Below are positions 9,040-16,526 of a stretch of 32,835 nucleotides of DNA, piece after piece (positions within the stretch are counted from its first letter, which is position 1; each line of letters opens with the position of its first letter). A program made the position numbers and the translations under genes. The notes beneath the pieces are model-generated. The model was not told the DNA's origin, did not search any database, and saw nothing but the letters and a program-made list of their open reading frames with translations. Source of the stretch: a virus; IMG/VR virus record IMGVR_UViG_3300021180_000003, positions 1-32,835 of that record; one strand, 5' to 3'.

Positions 9040-9197
9040 TGAATGCATTAAACCCACCTACAGACACTTGGTTCTTTTTTTTCAATGACAGTGATAGTGA
9101 TGGTCCGCCACCACCTCCTTCTGGAAATGTATTAACTGAATCTGGTGGTTCTGTATTAACTGAATCAGGCGGTAAAGTACCTTTGGAGACATCGTGA
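9039..9197 (+). CDS. 52-residue proline-rich microprotein with tandem repeat
   Basis: An ATG overlaps the upstream stop (TAATG) and the stop TGA overlaps the downstream ATG (TGATG), so the frame fits exactly between its neighbours. The product has an aromatic N-terminal patch (DTWFFFFND), five consecutive prolines, and a tandem heptad VLTESGGs-VLTESGG encoded by near-identical DNA. The exact fit supports translation. It may be a linker or chaperone-like tail peptide; function unknown. Confidence 0.6.
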   Translation: MNALNPPTDTWFFFFNDSDSDGPPPPPSGNVLTESGGSVLTESGGKVPLETS

Positions 9198-9796
9198 TGA
9201 AGATTAAGCATTTTGTTTTAGGAATTGCATTGTTAGCTTATGCTCATAGTAATATGGCGCACGCAACAGATTTGAAATTTAGTCAATTTGCCAATGGCGG
9301 AGCTCAACAAGTATCAGATCAAGTAGTTGGCCTTCGCGGTGGCGTAAACACTATATTCAATGCGGCTACTGGCAATGGAACGGTAACTAGCGTTGGCTTA
9401 AATATGCCTGCTGGATGGATTGTCACAGGAAGTCCTATTACAAATTCCGGCGTATTTGGCGTTACCACTAACTGGCAAATAAATAAAGTGCGCCAATACA
9501 ACGCATTTACAGTTGGCTTTAATAATCCACGCACCCCTAGCATGACCAACGATACTCAAGTCTTGTTTTCTATAACCATTACTAATGCCGCTTCTCAATC
9601 TGCCACTGTGAACGCACAGATTAGTTATAACTCATGCGTTACTTGGAATCCATTGTATGGACAAGGATCGACAGCTCAGCAGCCATCTACGCCATACGGT
9701 TTTAGTTTTATCGTGCCGGCGGGTAGTTGTTATCGAATAGTAAATTCCGGGACTGGATCTACAGCTATGTCACAAGTCAGCGAATTAACCTTATAA
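9197..9796 (+). CDS. Tail-fibre-like protein with Sec signal peptide
   Basis: 199 residues starting at the ATG at 9197 (GGAG nine bases upstream; a GTG at 9194 in frame is less likely). Residues 1-23 form a clear signal peptide: KIKH basic start, hydrophobic FVLGIALLAYA, and AHA before the likely cleavage site. The mature N terminus (LKFSQFANGGAQQVSDQVVGLRGG) matches the motif that begins many tail-fibre proteins, where a short strand is followed by VGLRGG-N. The remainder is beta-rich and ends TAMSQVSELTL. An exported fibre-like protein in a tail operon is unusual; see findings. Confidence 0.75.
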   Translation: MKIKHFVLGIALLAYAHSNMAHATDLKFSQFANGGAQQVSDQVVGLRGGVNTIFNAATGNGTVTSVGLNMPAGWIVTGSPITNSGVFGVTTNWQINKVRQYNAFTVGFNNPRTPSMTNDTQVLFSITITNAASQSATVNAQISYNSCVTWNPLYGQGSTAQQPSTPYGFSFIVPAGSCYRIVNSGTGSTAMSQVSELTL

Positions 9797-9808
9797 CTGG
9801 AGAATAAA

Positions 9809-12559
9809 ATGGCTCAGCCGTTCACTACTATTTTTAGAGTTCAATCTGGACAATTAGGCTTTGTTCCCGGAACCGTAAAGATGCAGACTACGGAATCTTT
9901 GGAAGCAATTACCACTCCAGGTTTTTTGGAATCAAGAACGCAGGGCGGTCAGCCATATCTCGAAACTGATATATTTGAAGTAATTTACTCTTATGATGTA
10001 AACAATGGTAATGGTATTCCCGGTTTCTTTAGTCTTACGAAAACCATGGGTGTTAAAACACTTGTTCCGTTGAATACACCTGGTGAAATCATCTTCCCAG
10101 TAACACCCGGAAACATAGTTGTATTTGCTAACGAGGAAGGATCCATCGAAGACGGTGGTCCTCCTTCTCAATTTTTAGCTGCTGCGAATAACTTATCTGA
10201 TGTAGAAAATGCTGCAATATCTCTTTCTAACATTGGTGGTATTGGTATTAACAGTGTCAATACATTAACTAACAAGACTATTACAGATCCCAGTAATGTT
10301 GTATCTGCTAGCAGATTAAGAACTACAAGCACTGATGTAGTAATATCATCTGCCGCCCCTCCAGCTACAGGCGAAGTATTGACTGCGACAAGTCCTACTA
10401 CTGCAGAATGGCAGCCTGATCCAGGCTCTGGATTGACCACTAAAGGTGATTTATTAACTCACAATAGCAGCTCAGAAGTGAGACTTCCTGTTGGTGGTGA
10501 TGGCACTGTATTAAATTCAGATTCTACTCAGGAAGATGGAATTGGTTGGACTAGCGTTTTAAAAGATGCAAGCCTAGCGCCCTCTTTTGATATAGACGCA
10601 AGACAATTATACGCAACTGACGGAACCACTTTAAAGATTGATTATAGCGATCCAAGTTCTACCAATTTCACTTCCATCCAAGGCGTGGAATTTGCCGTTG
10701 TTCCTGGGGCTGCTCCAGTGGTCAATTATTTAACTGTAAACGGCGCAGAAACTGGTAACGATCCGATTATAAATGCAGTTGGTGATGATACGAATGTAGG
10801 GATGACTTTTCAGACCCAAGGGAATGGAAGTTTTGACTTTACAGCACTAGGTGGCGGAACTGTGCTTTTATTACTACCGGAAACAAACTCCGTAAATAAT
10901 TTTATTATGACAGCGACAACTACCGGAACCCCTCCAGCTCTCCAGGCTGGTGGGGCCGATACAGATGTGAGCCTACAGCTATCAGCGCAGGGAGCCGGAA
11001 AAGTATTTACCACTAATCCATTTGCGGCATCTGGTCTTAATTACCCAACTACTGATGGTGCTTCTGGCTCCGTAGTGACAACCAATGGTTCTGGAACTTT
11101 ATCTTTACAACCAGTCCCAAGCGCTCCAGCTTATTTGCAAGGTCTGTCTGCTTATGCCGACATAACGAATGGTGATGATACAAATAATGGTTCAGTTATA
11201 GAACCATTTCAAACCATGACAGCAGCACAATCTTCTTTGGCTACTGAAGCTTTAACAATTAAATGTCAGGTTTTTATTGCGCCCGGAAACTATCCGGAAA
11301 ATTTATCTTTGGGTTCTAACATATGGGTAACTGGGACCGGTCGTTTAACGTGCCGCGTTAATGGAAACGTCGATATAAATAATACTACTTGGAACGTTAA
11401 TGCGGATTATCGAAGCGGATTTTATAGCTGCGACTTACGTGGAAACTTAATTTTTGACTTTACAACACAGCCAAATAATCAACAAGGAAAAATATATATT
11501 GAAGATTGCTGGGTAAATAATGCTCCTACAATGACTGCTGCAAACACTGTAAATCAAGTTATTATCACAGATTGTTTGTTATTCAGCGGCGTTGTGTCGA
11601 CAGGTGGTGAATATTTATTACAAGGGTGTTATTGCGCTGGTGATGTGAATATTAATTCAAGCTCTGTTGCTTCCACGTCATTTCAAGCTCAGAATGGTTC
11701 AATGGGTGGCAATTATTCATTCACAGCGGCTGCTGGACAAAGTATTCAAGTGACATTATCTGGTACTGCTGTAAGTCAAACGACCACTTTAAATGCCTCT
11801 GGAAATGTGCAAATTGTTGCTGATTATCTTTCTTTGCCACCACCTTCAAATATCACTTTAAGTGGAGGCGCGACACTTCAGATTGTTTCTACATCTTTCT
11901 TTGATAATAGCGTTATTACTTCTGTTGATGTTCAAAATAGACTTTTATTCGATAATGGTGGAGTTTCAACTCTTGATTATCAAAATACTAATTTAATAGA
12001 CCAAAGTAATTTCACCGCTCTTGGGTGGGGCGCAAGAGCGCTTATCAGCGTTAATGGTATAACTCCTGTTCTTAATTGGTCTACTTTAATTCAATATGAC
12101 ACAACTGGTAATTCCTCTCTTAATTGGGGCACAAGACAAGGATTTGCGAGTGATGGCACTACTGTTAACTTTACTTGGTCTAATCCAGCCACTTTTGTAG
12201 TCAATACTGCTTTGACCATAAATGGCGCAGTTTTACAGGTAAACAAAAATAGAGCATTTTCTGCTGAAACATTGGCGGCTTCTACAGGTAGAAGAGTTAG
12301 CACTACAAACGATACCATGATTAATTTCAGCGGCACCATTATCAATGTAGCCGCCGGAGCAGCTAGTATTATATTGCAAGTTAGCCCAGATGATTCTACA
12401 TGGACTACCCTTCAGGAATTTGCGGAACCATTGATTTCCGTTGGAAGTACAGCACCATTTTGCGCATTAATTCCTGCTGGCCATTATTATCAATGGATTT
12501 CCAGCACGAGCGCTGGGGGAACTAATACTATCAGTACCATCCAAGAAATTTCTTTGTAA
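9809..12559 (+). CDS. Large tail fibre / spike with beta-helix domain
   Basis: 916 residues. Residues 8-85 form an N-terminal domain also present in the 13027 protein. Residues 125-170 carry a fibre shaft motif (NNLSDVENAAISLSNIG, VNTLTNKTITDP). Residues about 207-245 carry LTTKGDLLTHN followed by RLPVGGDGTVLN, a repeat unit widespread in phage fibres. From about 440 to 690 the pattern (YADITNGDDTNNGS, then rungs of short hydrophobic strands) is that of a pectate-lyase-like beta-helix, which in spikes often binds or cleaves surface polysaccharide. The C-terminal domain (about 800-916) is beta-rich. No catalytic residues can be assigned. Confidence 0.8.
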   Translation: MAQPFTTIFRVQSGQLGFVPGTVKMQTTESLEAITTPGFLESRTQGGQPYLETDIFEVIYSYDVNNGNGIPGFFSLTKTMGVKTLVPLNTPGEIIFPVTPGNIVVFANEEGSIEDGGPPSQFLAAANNLSDVENAAISLSNIGGIGINSVNTLTNKTITDPSNVVSASRLRTTSTDVVISSAAPPATGEVLTATSPTTAEWQPDPGSGLTTKGDLLTHNSSSEVRLPVGGDGTVLNSDSTQEDGIGWTSVLKDASLAPSFDIDARQLYATDGTTLKIDYSDPSSTNFTSIQGVEFAVVPGAAPVVNYLTVNGAETGNDPIINAVGDDTNVGMTFQTQGNGSFDFTALGGGTVLLLLPETNSVNNFIMTATTTGTPPALQAGGADTDVSLQLSAQGAGKVFTTNPFAASGLNYPTTDGASGSVVTTNGSGTLSLQPVPSAPAYLQGLSAYADITNGDDTNNGSVIEPFQTMTAAQSSLATEALTIKCQVFIAPGNYPENLSLGSNIWVTGTGRLTCRVNGNVDINNTTWNVNADYRSGFYSCDLRGNLIFDFTTQPNNQQGKIYIEDCWVNNAPTMTAANTVNQVIITDCLLFSGVVSTGGEYLLQGCYCAGDVNINSSSVASTSFQAQNGSMGGNYSFTAAAGQSIQVTLSGTAVSQTTTLNASGNVQIVADYLSLPPPSNITLSGGATLQIVSTSFFDNSVITSVDVQNRLLFDNGGVSTLDYQNTNLIDQSNFTALGWGARALISVNGITPVLNWSTLIQYDTTGNSSLNWGTRQGFASDGTTVNFTWSNPATFVVNTALTINGAVLQVNKNRAFSAETLAASTGRRVSTTNDTMINFSGTIINVAAGAASIILQVSPDDSTWTTLQEFAEPLISVGSTAPFCALIPAGHYYQWISSTSAGGTNTISTIQEISL

Positions 12560-12628
12560 TGTATTAATTATGAAATGTCGATCTAATGAGATATGATTGG
12601 TTTTTTAACAAACTAGGAGTTTTAAATC

Positions 12629-12820
12629 ATGAAGAAAGAACATATGAAAAAAGAGCATCACAAGAAAGAACATCACAAAGTTGAGCATAAAGCTGAAAAA
12701 ATGCATCCAGCTCATAAAAAGGCCCACGCTGCATTGAAGAAATTACATGCTCATCATGAAAAAGGCGCTGCAATGGCTATGGCTGGCATGCATCACGAAG
12801 GTAAAAAAGCTAAAAAATAG
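12629..12820 (+). CDS. His/Lys-rich 63-residue protein
   Basis: RBS CTAGGAGTTTTAA precedes an ATG. The protein is almost entirely Lys, His, Glu and Ala (repeated KKEHH and HKKEHH units, then MAMAGMHHEG), strongly basic and likely helical or disordered. The repeats are seen both in protein and DNA. It could bind nucleic acid or divalent metal inside or on the virion, but this is inference. It forms a pair with the small gene at 12829. Confidence 0.7.
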   Translation: MKKEHMKKEHHKKEHHKVEHKAEKMHPAHKKAHAALKKLHAHHEKGAAMAMAGMHHEGKKAKK

Positions 12821-12828
12821 GAGGCTCT

Positions 12829-13005
12829 ATGGCTAAAGATACTTGCGTTGAACCATACAAAGAGGCGCCAATTTTTACCAAGCGTACTCAGTATCAGGAA
12901 GAAATGAAACGTGCTTCAGACATGACAAAGAAAGCTTGTCATATGAAAGATGTTCCAATGTACGGTGGGCCCGCTCCGCACGTGGTAGAGGGTTACGATT
13001 CTTAA
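12829..13005 (+). CDS. 58-residue virion-region protein, unknown
   Basis: A strong RBS (TAGGAGGCTCT) precedes ATG 12829. The frame encodes MAKDTCVEPYKEAPIFTKR, a helical middle with MKRASDMTKKACHMKD, and a Gly/Pro-rich end. Two cysteines (about residues 6 and 37) and histidines could allow a disulfide or metal site. It lies 8 bases after the His/Lys-rich gene. I do not recognise the family. Confidence 0.65.
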   Translation: MAKDTCVEPYKEAPIFTKRTQYQEEMKRASDMTKKACHMKDVPMYGGPAPHVVEGYDS

Positions 13006-13026
13006 TAACAAAATGAGGATATATAA

Positions 13027-14016
13027 ATGAGTAATTTTAATGTGAACCCTTTAGCTATGACCAGTCCTGGTTTTGGCCCATTTCGTTTCAGCGCAAGTAC
13101 AACTGATAGCTTAGAAACTATTACTGGTACCGGATATATGACTGATCAAATCCATACCGCAGGCATTAGATATAATGACAAAGTTGCGATTACCTATAGC
13201 TTCAATGAAGCGCTTGGCAGCTCTATTTATGGCGAATTCTTGATGCAAATTGTTGATGGCGTTGGCACACTGGTTCCTTGGAGTGGTTTAGGTGATTCTC
13301 CAAACTATGATTACGGTTTGGCAATGGTTTCCCAAACTGGGACTACCATGCAATTTTTGCCTGGCTCCATTACCAATGGCACCAATACTTATCAAATTAA
13401 CATTCCGGGAATTACCACAGTTAATTTAGCAACCAATGGTTTTAACGGGTTAGATACAGGTACTCAAACTGCCAATACACCTATTTTCGTGTATGCAATT
13501 GGAGATTCTACCGGTGTTAATCCAAGCGGTATGATCGCAAGCACCTCTGCCGCCGGCCCATTGTTACCCACTGGGTATGACGCATCTGCATTTATATATG
13601 CCACTTTCAATTTGACCGGAAGCGCTGCTTTGCCTTTGGTCATTACTTCTGGTTTAAATGCCAACGGCTTAATAGTTCAGTACCAAGCGGCAATTGTTGC
13701 TCTCACCGCGGGCGCCGCTACTACCCTTACCGGCTTAGACTTGACGACGCCTGTTCGCGCTGTTCCGACCATCCCTTTCTTGCGTGTTAATTTTGGCAGT
13801 CAAACAAGCGCTGGTGGCACATTCGCTATGCGCGACACTGGAAATACAACTGCTACCACAGCTACCGCTCCATTCAGGACTGCAGATGCAGGTGCCGCTT
13901 CTGGAAGAGGTGATTTGACAGTTGGTGTGAATGGCTCTAGCAATCCATCAGTTGATTATGCAGTTAGCGCTGGCACCGTAAACATCTTGGTGAATGGCTA
14001 CACAATGGTTGTATAG
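13027..14016 (+). CDS. Virion-surface / fibre-associated protein
   Basis: 329 residues, RBS ATGAGGATATATAA. Residues 13-80 (TDSLETITGTGYMTD, then a stretch ending GVGTLVPW) align by eye with residues 25-85 of the 916-residue fibre (TESLEAITTPGFLES, GVKTLVP). The remaining part is Gly/Thr/Ala-rich and beta in character, without Trp-rich core, ending SAGTVNILVNGYTMVV. It is the last gene of the late unit, just before a strong terminator. A fibre accessory or decoration protein is likely. Confidence 0.7.
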   Translation: MSNFNVNPLAMTSPGFGPFRFSASTTDSLETITGTGYMTDQIHTAGIRYNDKVAITYSFNEALGSSIYGEFLMQIVDGVGTLVPWSGLGDSPNYDYGLAMVSQTGTTMQFLPGSITNGTNTYQINIPGITTVNLATNGFNGLDTGTQTANTPIFVYAIGDSTGVNPSGMIASTSAAGPLLPTGYDASAFIYATFNLTGSAALPLVITSGLNANGLIVQYQAAIVALTAGAATTLTGLDLTTPVRAVPTIPFLRVNFGSQTSAGGTFAMRDTGNTTATTATAPFRTADAGAASGRGDLTVGVNGSSNPSVDYAVSAGTVNILVNGYTMVV

Positions 14017-14023
14017 TAAACGA

Positions 14024-14057
14024 GAGAAAGCCCTACTTACGTGGGGCTTTTTTCTTT
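14024..14057 (+). terminator. Rho-independent terminator of the late unit
   Basis: GCCCTAC-TTAC-GTGGGGC forms a 7-bp stem with one G-T pair and a 4-base loop, extended by AAA/TTT pairs and followed by a T6 run. It lies 10 bases after the last + strand gene. The stop codon of the leftward gene at 14033 lies inside the hairpin, so it may also stop leftward transcription, though the T run in that direction is weak. Confidence 0.85.
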
Positions 14058-14200
14058 ATAGAAGCGCGTTTAGCAAGGCTCTTGTCAGTTTTTCTGGCCT
14101 CATTTAAAGCAGCTGCTATTGCTTGCCCTTTTGGATGTCCAGATTCTTCCATTTCTTTAATGTTACGGCCGATATTCTTCTTTCCTTTCAGTAGGGGCAT
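14033..14200 (-). CDS. 55-residue basic protein, small phage family
   Basis: The frame encodes MPLLKGKKNIGRNIKEMEESGHPKGQ-type sequence followed by AIAAALNEARK and a basic end. This matches a very common small phage protein pattern: start MPL..K, a helix, then P-K-QA-AIA and a Lys-rich tail. Function unknown. It is the last gene of the leftward unit and its stop lies in the shared terminator. It overlaps the upstream gene by 38 bases. Confidence 0.7.
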   Translation of the reverse strand: MPLLKGKKNIGRNIKEMEESGHPKGQAIAAALNEARKTDKSLAKRASIKKKAPRK

Positions 14201-14441
14201 CACTATTCTCCTTTAGGTAATCCATCAATTCTTGTTTACGGACCTCATTCAATTTATAAGACGCTATCTCAAATACTGCACTTCTCATAATATGAGGAGG
14301 TGAATCTAAGTATATCTCTTCTTCCACGAAAGCTTCTAGTTTAGGTATCAATTCTTCTTTCGATGAATTCTTGAGTATTCCGATCAACTTATCCATCCTA
14401 TTAGTATACGGATATCTGAAAAATGCAGGATATTTAATCAT
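14163..14441 (-). CDS. 92-residue protein, unknown
   Basis: The frame is open for 92 residues, with a possible later start at the internal Met (MDKLIGILKNSS) about residue 16. It is acidic and helical (KLEAFVEEEIYLDSP, YKLNEVRKQELMDYLKEN). It belongs to the leftward early unit and overlaps the next gene by 38 bases. I do not recognise the family. Confidence 0.6.
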   Translation of the reverse strand: MIKYPAFFRYPYTNRMDKLIGILKNSSKEELIPKLEAFVEEEIYLDSPPHIMRSAVFEIASYKLNEVRKQELMDYLKENSDAPTERKEEYRP

Positions 14442-14515
14442 TCATTACCATCCAACTGCCAATTTACAGTATGATTTTCTTTTTTGTGGCCCGTGAAAAC
14501 AAATAATCCGTAGAA

Positions 14516-14635
14516 TCACCTAGCCCTCTCCAAAAAGAAAACTCTTTTTTTCAATTCTCGTATTTCATTGCAATTATGTTTAATGAGCATTGCAAATAAA
14601 ACCACAAGTCCAACTTGGCATATATTGACTATCAT
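14516..14635 (-). CDS. 39-residue membrane microprotein
   Basis: ATG with GGAG 11 bases upstream. Residues 1-18 are hydrophobic (ICQVGLVVLFAMLI), followed by a charged helix rich in E, R and K (NEIRELKKRVFFLERAR). This is the layout of a single-pass membrane protein with a cytoplasmic coiled tail. It is the third of three tandem membrane micro-ORFs and is shorter than the usual length cut-offs. The 75 bases between it and the 14163 gene hold no convincing feature. Confidence 0.5.
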   Translation of the reverse strand: MIVNICQVGLVVLFAMLIKHNCNEIRELKKRVFFLERAR

Positions 14636-14651
14636 TTAATTATTCTCCATT

Positions 14652-14771
14652 TTAATTAGCCAATAAAACTCTAAGAAAAATAATAATTCCATAAACTATA
14701 GGTGGAACCATAACGAAAGACACTATACTTTCGACTTTATACCAAAATGTTTCTTGAATTTCCCTATTCAT
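14652..14771 (-). CDS. 39-residue membrane microprotein
   Basis: Start at 14771 with GGAG six bases upstream (an in-frame ATG at 14777 lies in the RBS). The N-terminal half is polar (MNREIQETFWYKVES) and the C-terminal half is one hydrophobic segment (FVMVPPIVYGIIIFLRVLLA). Topology is probably N-in or N-out with a short tail. Stop is 17 bases before the next start. Function unknown; see cluster finding. Confidence 0.55.
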   Translation of the reverse strand: MNREIQETFWYKVESIVSFVMVPPIVYGIIIFLRVLLAN

Positions 14772-14781
14772 TTTCATCTCC

Positions 14782-14889
14782 TTATTTATTATTAATAAAA
14801 GACTCCAATATCAAAATTATGACCATCCACCATAGTGAAATATGTATTATTCCTAGTATTTGTAATAACAATAGGATTAGCGTAATCAC
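14782..14889 (-). CDS. 35-residue hydrophobic microprotein
   Basis: A GTG start overlaps the TGA stop of the recombinase gene (GTGA). The product is almost all hydrophobic (LILLLLQILGIIHI, then LWWMVIILILESF), with a short NNK end. The two hydrophobic stretches could be one long or two short membrane segments. The stop lies just before the RBS of the next micro-ORF. No standard RBS of its own is seen, so translation would depend on coupling. Confidence 0.45.
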   Translation of the reverse strand: MITLILLLLQILGIIHISLWWMVIILILESFINNK

Positions 14890-15608
14890 CCTTCAATGAC
14901 TCCATCTTGGTCAACATGTTCTGCCATTACATCTAGCATCCTCTTGCGAGCATCTTTAGCGTCTGTAATAGCTTCTCTTTCAGCCGGGTCTGGCAATACA
15001 CGATATGCCGCTTTATAGACAGACTTAAGTTCATCAATATCTACAGCAAAAGCGATATCTGACAGCCAATCATCAAGACTTCTAACAGTTAACTTTGGCG
15101 CTTCAACTATAGATGAAGTCACATTTACGCGATTAGGAATAGTTTCTATCTCCGTTTCATCTAGCATGCCAAGACCGCCCATAGAAAGCGTAAGTCGACG
15201 TTTAGCTTTAGTCTCGGCCTTCATATAAGCATTAGATTTAGCTTCACCTTGAAGTCCTTTAATCGATACACAACCACTCGCTGTATCTGCATAGCCATCA
15301 GGAGTTTGACCATACGCCGTATAACGAACTACATCATCAAAGACATCACACTGCAATCCAGTGATACTTATCTTCATGTTGCGACGAATCTGCTCGGTAG
15401 CATTTTTGGTGGCATATAACGTCAATTTATTATTCAGTTTGATATATTCAAAAGGCTTAGTGATTGGATTCAACCCCAGACTTTCGCAAATCTGATGGAA
15501 ATACACTAAACGTTCTTCGGTATTTAATTCTTCTAAGCGTCCTTCAATTAATGCCTTCTCAATTTTTTCTGGCAATATACTTACTTGTTTTGTTGCTAAC
15601 TGGTTCAT
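14886..15608 (-). CDS. Probable phage recombination (ssDNA-annealing-like) protein
   Basis: 240 residues, RBS AAAGGAGCAACA. Residues 25-75 (YFHQICESLGLNPITKPFEY, then LTLYATKNATEQIRR) and 120-155 (GLQGEAKSNAYMKAETKAKRR, LGMLDETE) match a protein family widespread in phage recombination regions. The pattern C-LGLNP-T-PF-Y and the AETKAKRR helix recall RecT/Bet-type annealing proteins, which pair complementary single strands during replication and repair. The exact superfamily cannot be settled without a profile search. It lies in the leftward early unit, as lambda-like recombination genes do. Confidence 0.55.
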   Translation of the reverse strand: MNQLATKQVSILPEKIEKALIEGRLEELNTEERLVYFHQICESLGLNPITKPFEYIKLNNKLTLYATKNATEQIRRNMKISITGLQCDVFDDVVRYTAYGQTPDGYADTASGCVSIKGLQGEAKSNAYMKAETKAKRRLTLSMGGLGMLDETEIETIPNRVNVTSSIVEAPKLTVRSLDDWLSDIAFAVDIDELKSVYKAAYRVLPDPAEREAITDAKDARKRMLDVMAEHVDQDGVIEG

Positions 15609-15855
15609 TGTTGCTCCTTTTTTTGGTTATACTCACAGTTGCCACTGGTTCTTTAGTTTCATTATCTAATATGCGACACACATATAGTGTATTTAAATCT
15701 TTAATTAAATGAAGATATGGATCTACATCAAATAAAGCGGGATTAAAAGGCCAATCTTTCTCCTGAGCCAAAAATCTATCCTCACAAGCAATAATGCTCA
15801 CTCTCCATTCAGAGAGGAGGAAATCGCTCATTTTCTTCCACTTTACTAATTCCAT
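15559..15855 (-). CDS. 98-residue early protein, unknown
   Basis: The frame starts two bases after the stop of the preceding micro-gene (TAG-AT-ATG), suggesting coupling, and overlaps the recombinase gene by 50 bases. The N-terminal 75 residues are protein-like (WRVSIIACEDRFLAQEKDWPF, LHLIKDLNTLYVCRIL). The last 25 residues are basic and lie in the overlap, where the recombinase frame is the one with strong family support. Function unknown. Confidence 0.6.
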   Translation of the reverse strand: MELVKWKKMSDFLLSEWRVSIIACEDRFLAQEKDWPFNPALFDVDPYLHLIKDLNTLYVCRILDNETKEPVATVSITKKRSNNEPVSNKTSKYIARKN

Positions 15856-15857
15856 AT

Positions 15858-16017
15858 CTAATACTCAAAAAAGTCTTTTGGTTGCATTCCAGATTCTCTT
15901 TCCATCCACTGTAGATAAGTCTCAGGACCTTCTTTTTCTAGCCGTCTACGCTTTTCAGACCACCATACATACTTAAATTCTTCACTGTACTCCGCAAGAA
16001 ACTCCTCTCTCGTCATA
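15858..16017 (-). pseudogene. Small early gene with apparent 1-nt frameshift
   Basis: ATG 16017 has a strong RBS (GGAGGCGTAT) and encodes MTREEFLAEYSEEFKYVWW, then hits a stop after a GGTGGG run. One frame over, the sequence continues as SEKRRRLEKEGPETYLQWMERE to a TAG at 15858-15860, just upstream of the next start. Removing one G would give a coherent 52-residue acidic/basic helical protein. Alternatives are two separate micro-ORFs (20 and 36 residues; ATG inside 'AGTATGTAT') or a sequencing error at the G run. Confidence 0.5.
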
Positions 16018-16410
16018 TACGCCTCCATCCTGATACTGCTGATTCATTTGTTCATTCAGCGCCAGCATGGCAAATTCTTTTTCTTTAAACAACTCGTTAA
16101 TCTCACTCTTATAGGCCTCCATCGTCTTCTCTACGATCAAGTCCGACATCTTAAATTTATGTTCTATTTTTTGCTCAACTAAAAATTCATCCAACAAATC
16201 TGTGAGCTCATCTGAGAATCTAGAAATAACAGAGTGCTTGTTCCCTTCTTCGCGTAGGATCAATCCCACCAGTCTTCTATACTCTATCTCCGTCAACTCT
16301 TCATGCCTTGGCATATACCAACTACAAGTATCGCTTACTTTGCGACGGCCAATTGTAAATAGGTAATGTAAATAATCTCTCGAACCACCCCGTCTATAGA
16401 ATCTATCCAT
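15982..16410 (-). CDS. 142-residue early protein, unknown
   Basis: First gene of the leftward unit, RBS GGAGTGAAAAGCA, 30-35 bases downstream of the predicted leftward promoter. The N terminus is aromatic and basic (MDRFYRRGGSRDYLHYLFTIGRRK). The rest is helical and acidic (RFSDELTDLLDEFLVEQKIEHKF). No known motif is recognised. Being first after the control region, it may be an early regulator or host-takeover protein (inference). Confidence 0.65.
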   Translation of the reverse strand: MDRFYRRGGSRDYLHYLFTIGRRKVSDTCSWYMPRHEELTEIEYRRLVGLILREEGNKHSVISRFSDELTDLLDEFLVEQKIEHKFKMSDLIVEKTMEAYKSEINELFKEKEFAMLALNEQMNQQYQDGGVYDERGVSCGVQ

Positions 16411-16444
16411 TGCTTTTCACTCCATGTGATTAGTTAACAAATCC

Positions 16445-16473
16445 ATGTTAATGGGAGGTACACACCAAGTCAA
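16445..16473 (-). promoter_or_regulatory. Leftward early promoter, copy 1 of 17-bp element
   Basis: On the minus strand, -35 TTGACT (16473-16468), 17-bp spacer, -10 TAACAT (16450-16445). The -35 and part of the spacer lie in the element GTACACnnnAAGTCAAC (16458-16474 on +). It points at the 142-residue gene. Confidence 0.65.
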
Positions 16474-16497
16474 CAATTAATTTAAACATATTTGCTG

Positions 16498-16526
16498 TTG
16501 CTCTGCTGAATAAAGTAAAGTATAGT
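16498..16526 (+). promoter_or_regulatory. Rightward early promoter
   Basis: -35 TTGCTC (16498-16503), 17-bp spacer, -10 TATAGT (16521-16526). It would start transcription near 16533, inside the second copy of the 17-bp element, and drive the small genes, Cro-like gene and probably the replication genes. Confidence 0.55.

Noticed and set aside
14442-14515. 24-codon frame starting GTG in overlap with the 14516 gene stop
   Set aside because: No RBS, basic and low-complexity product; evidence too weak beyond the GTGA junction.
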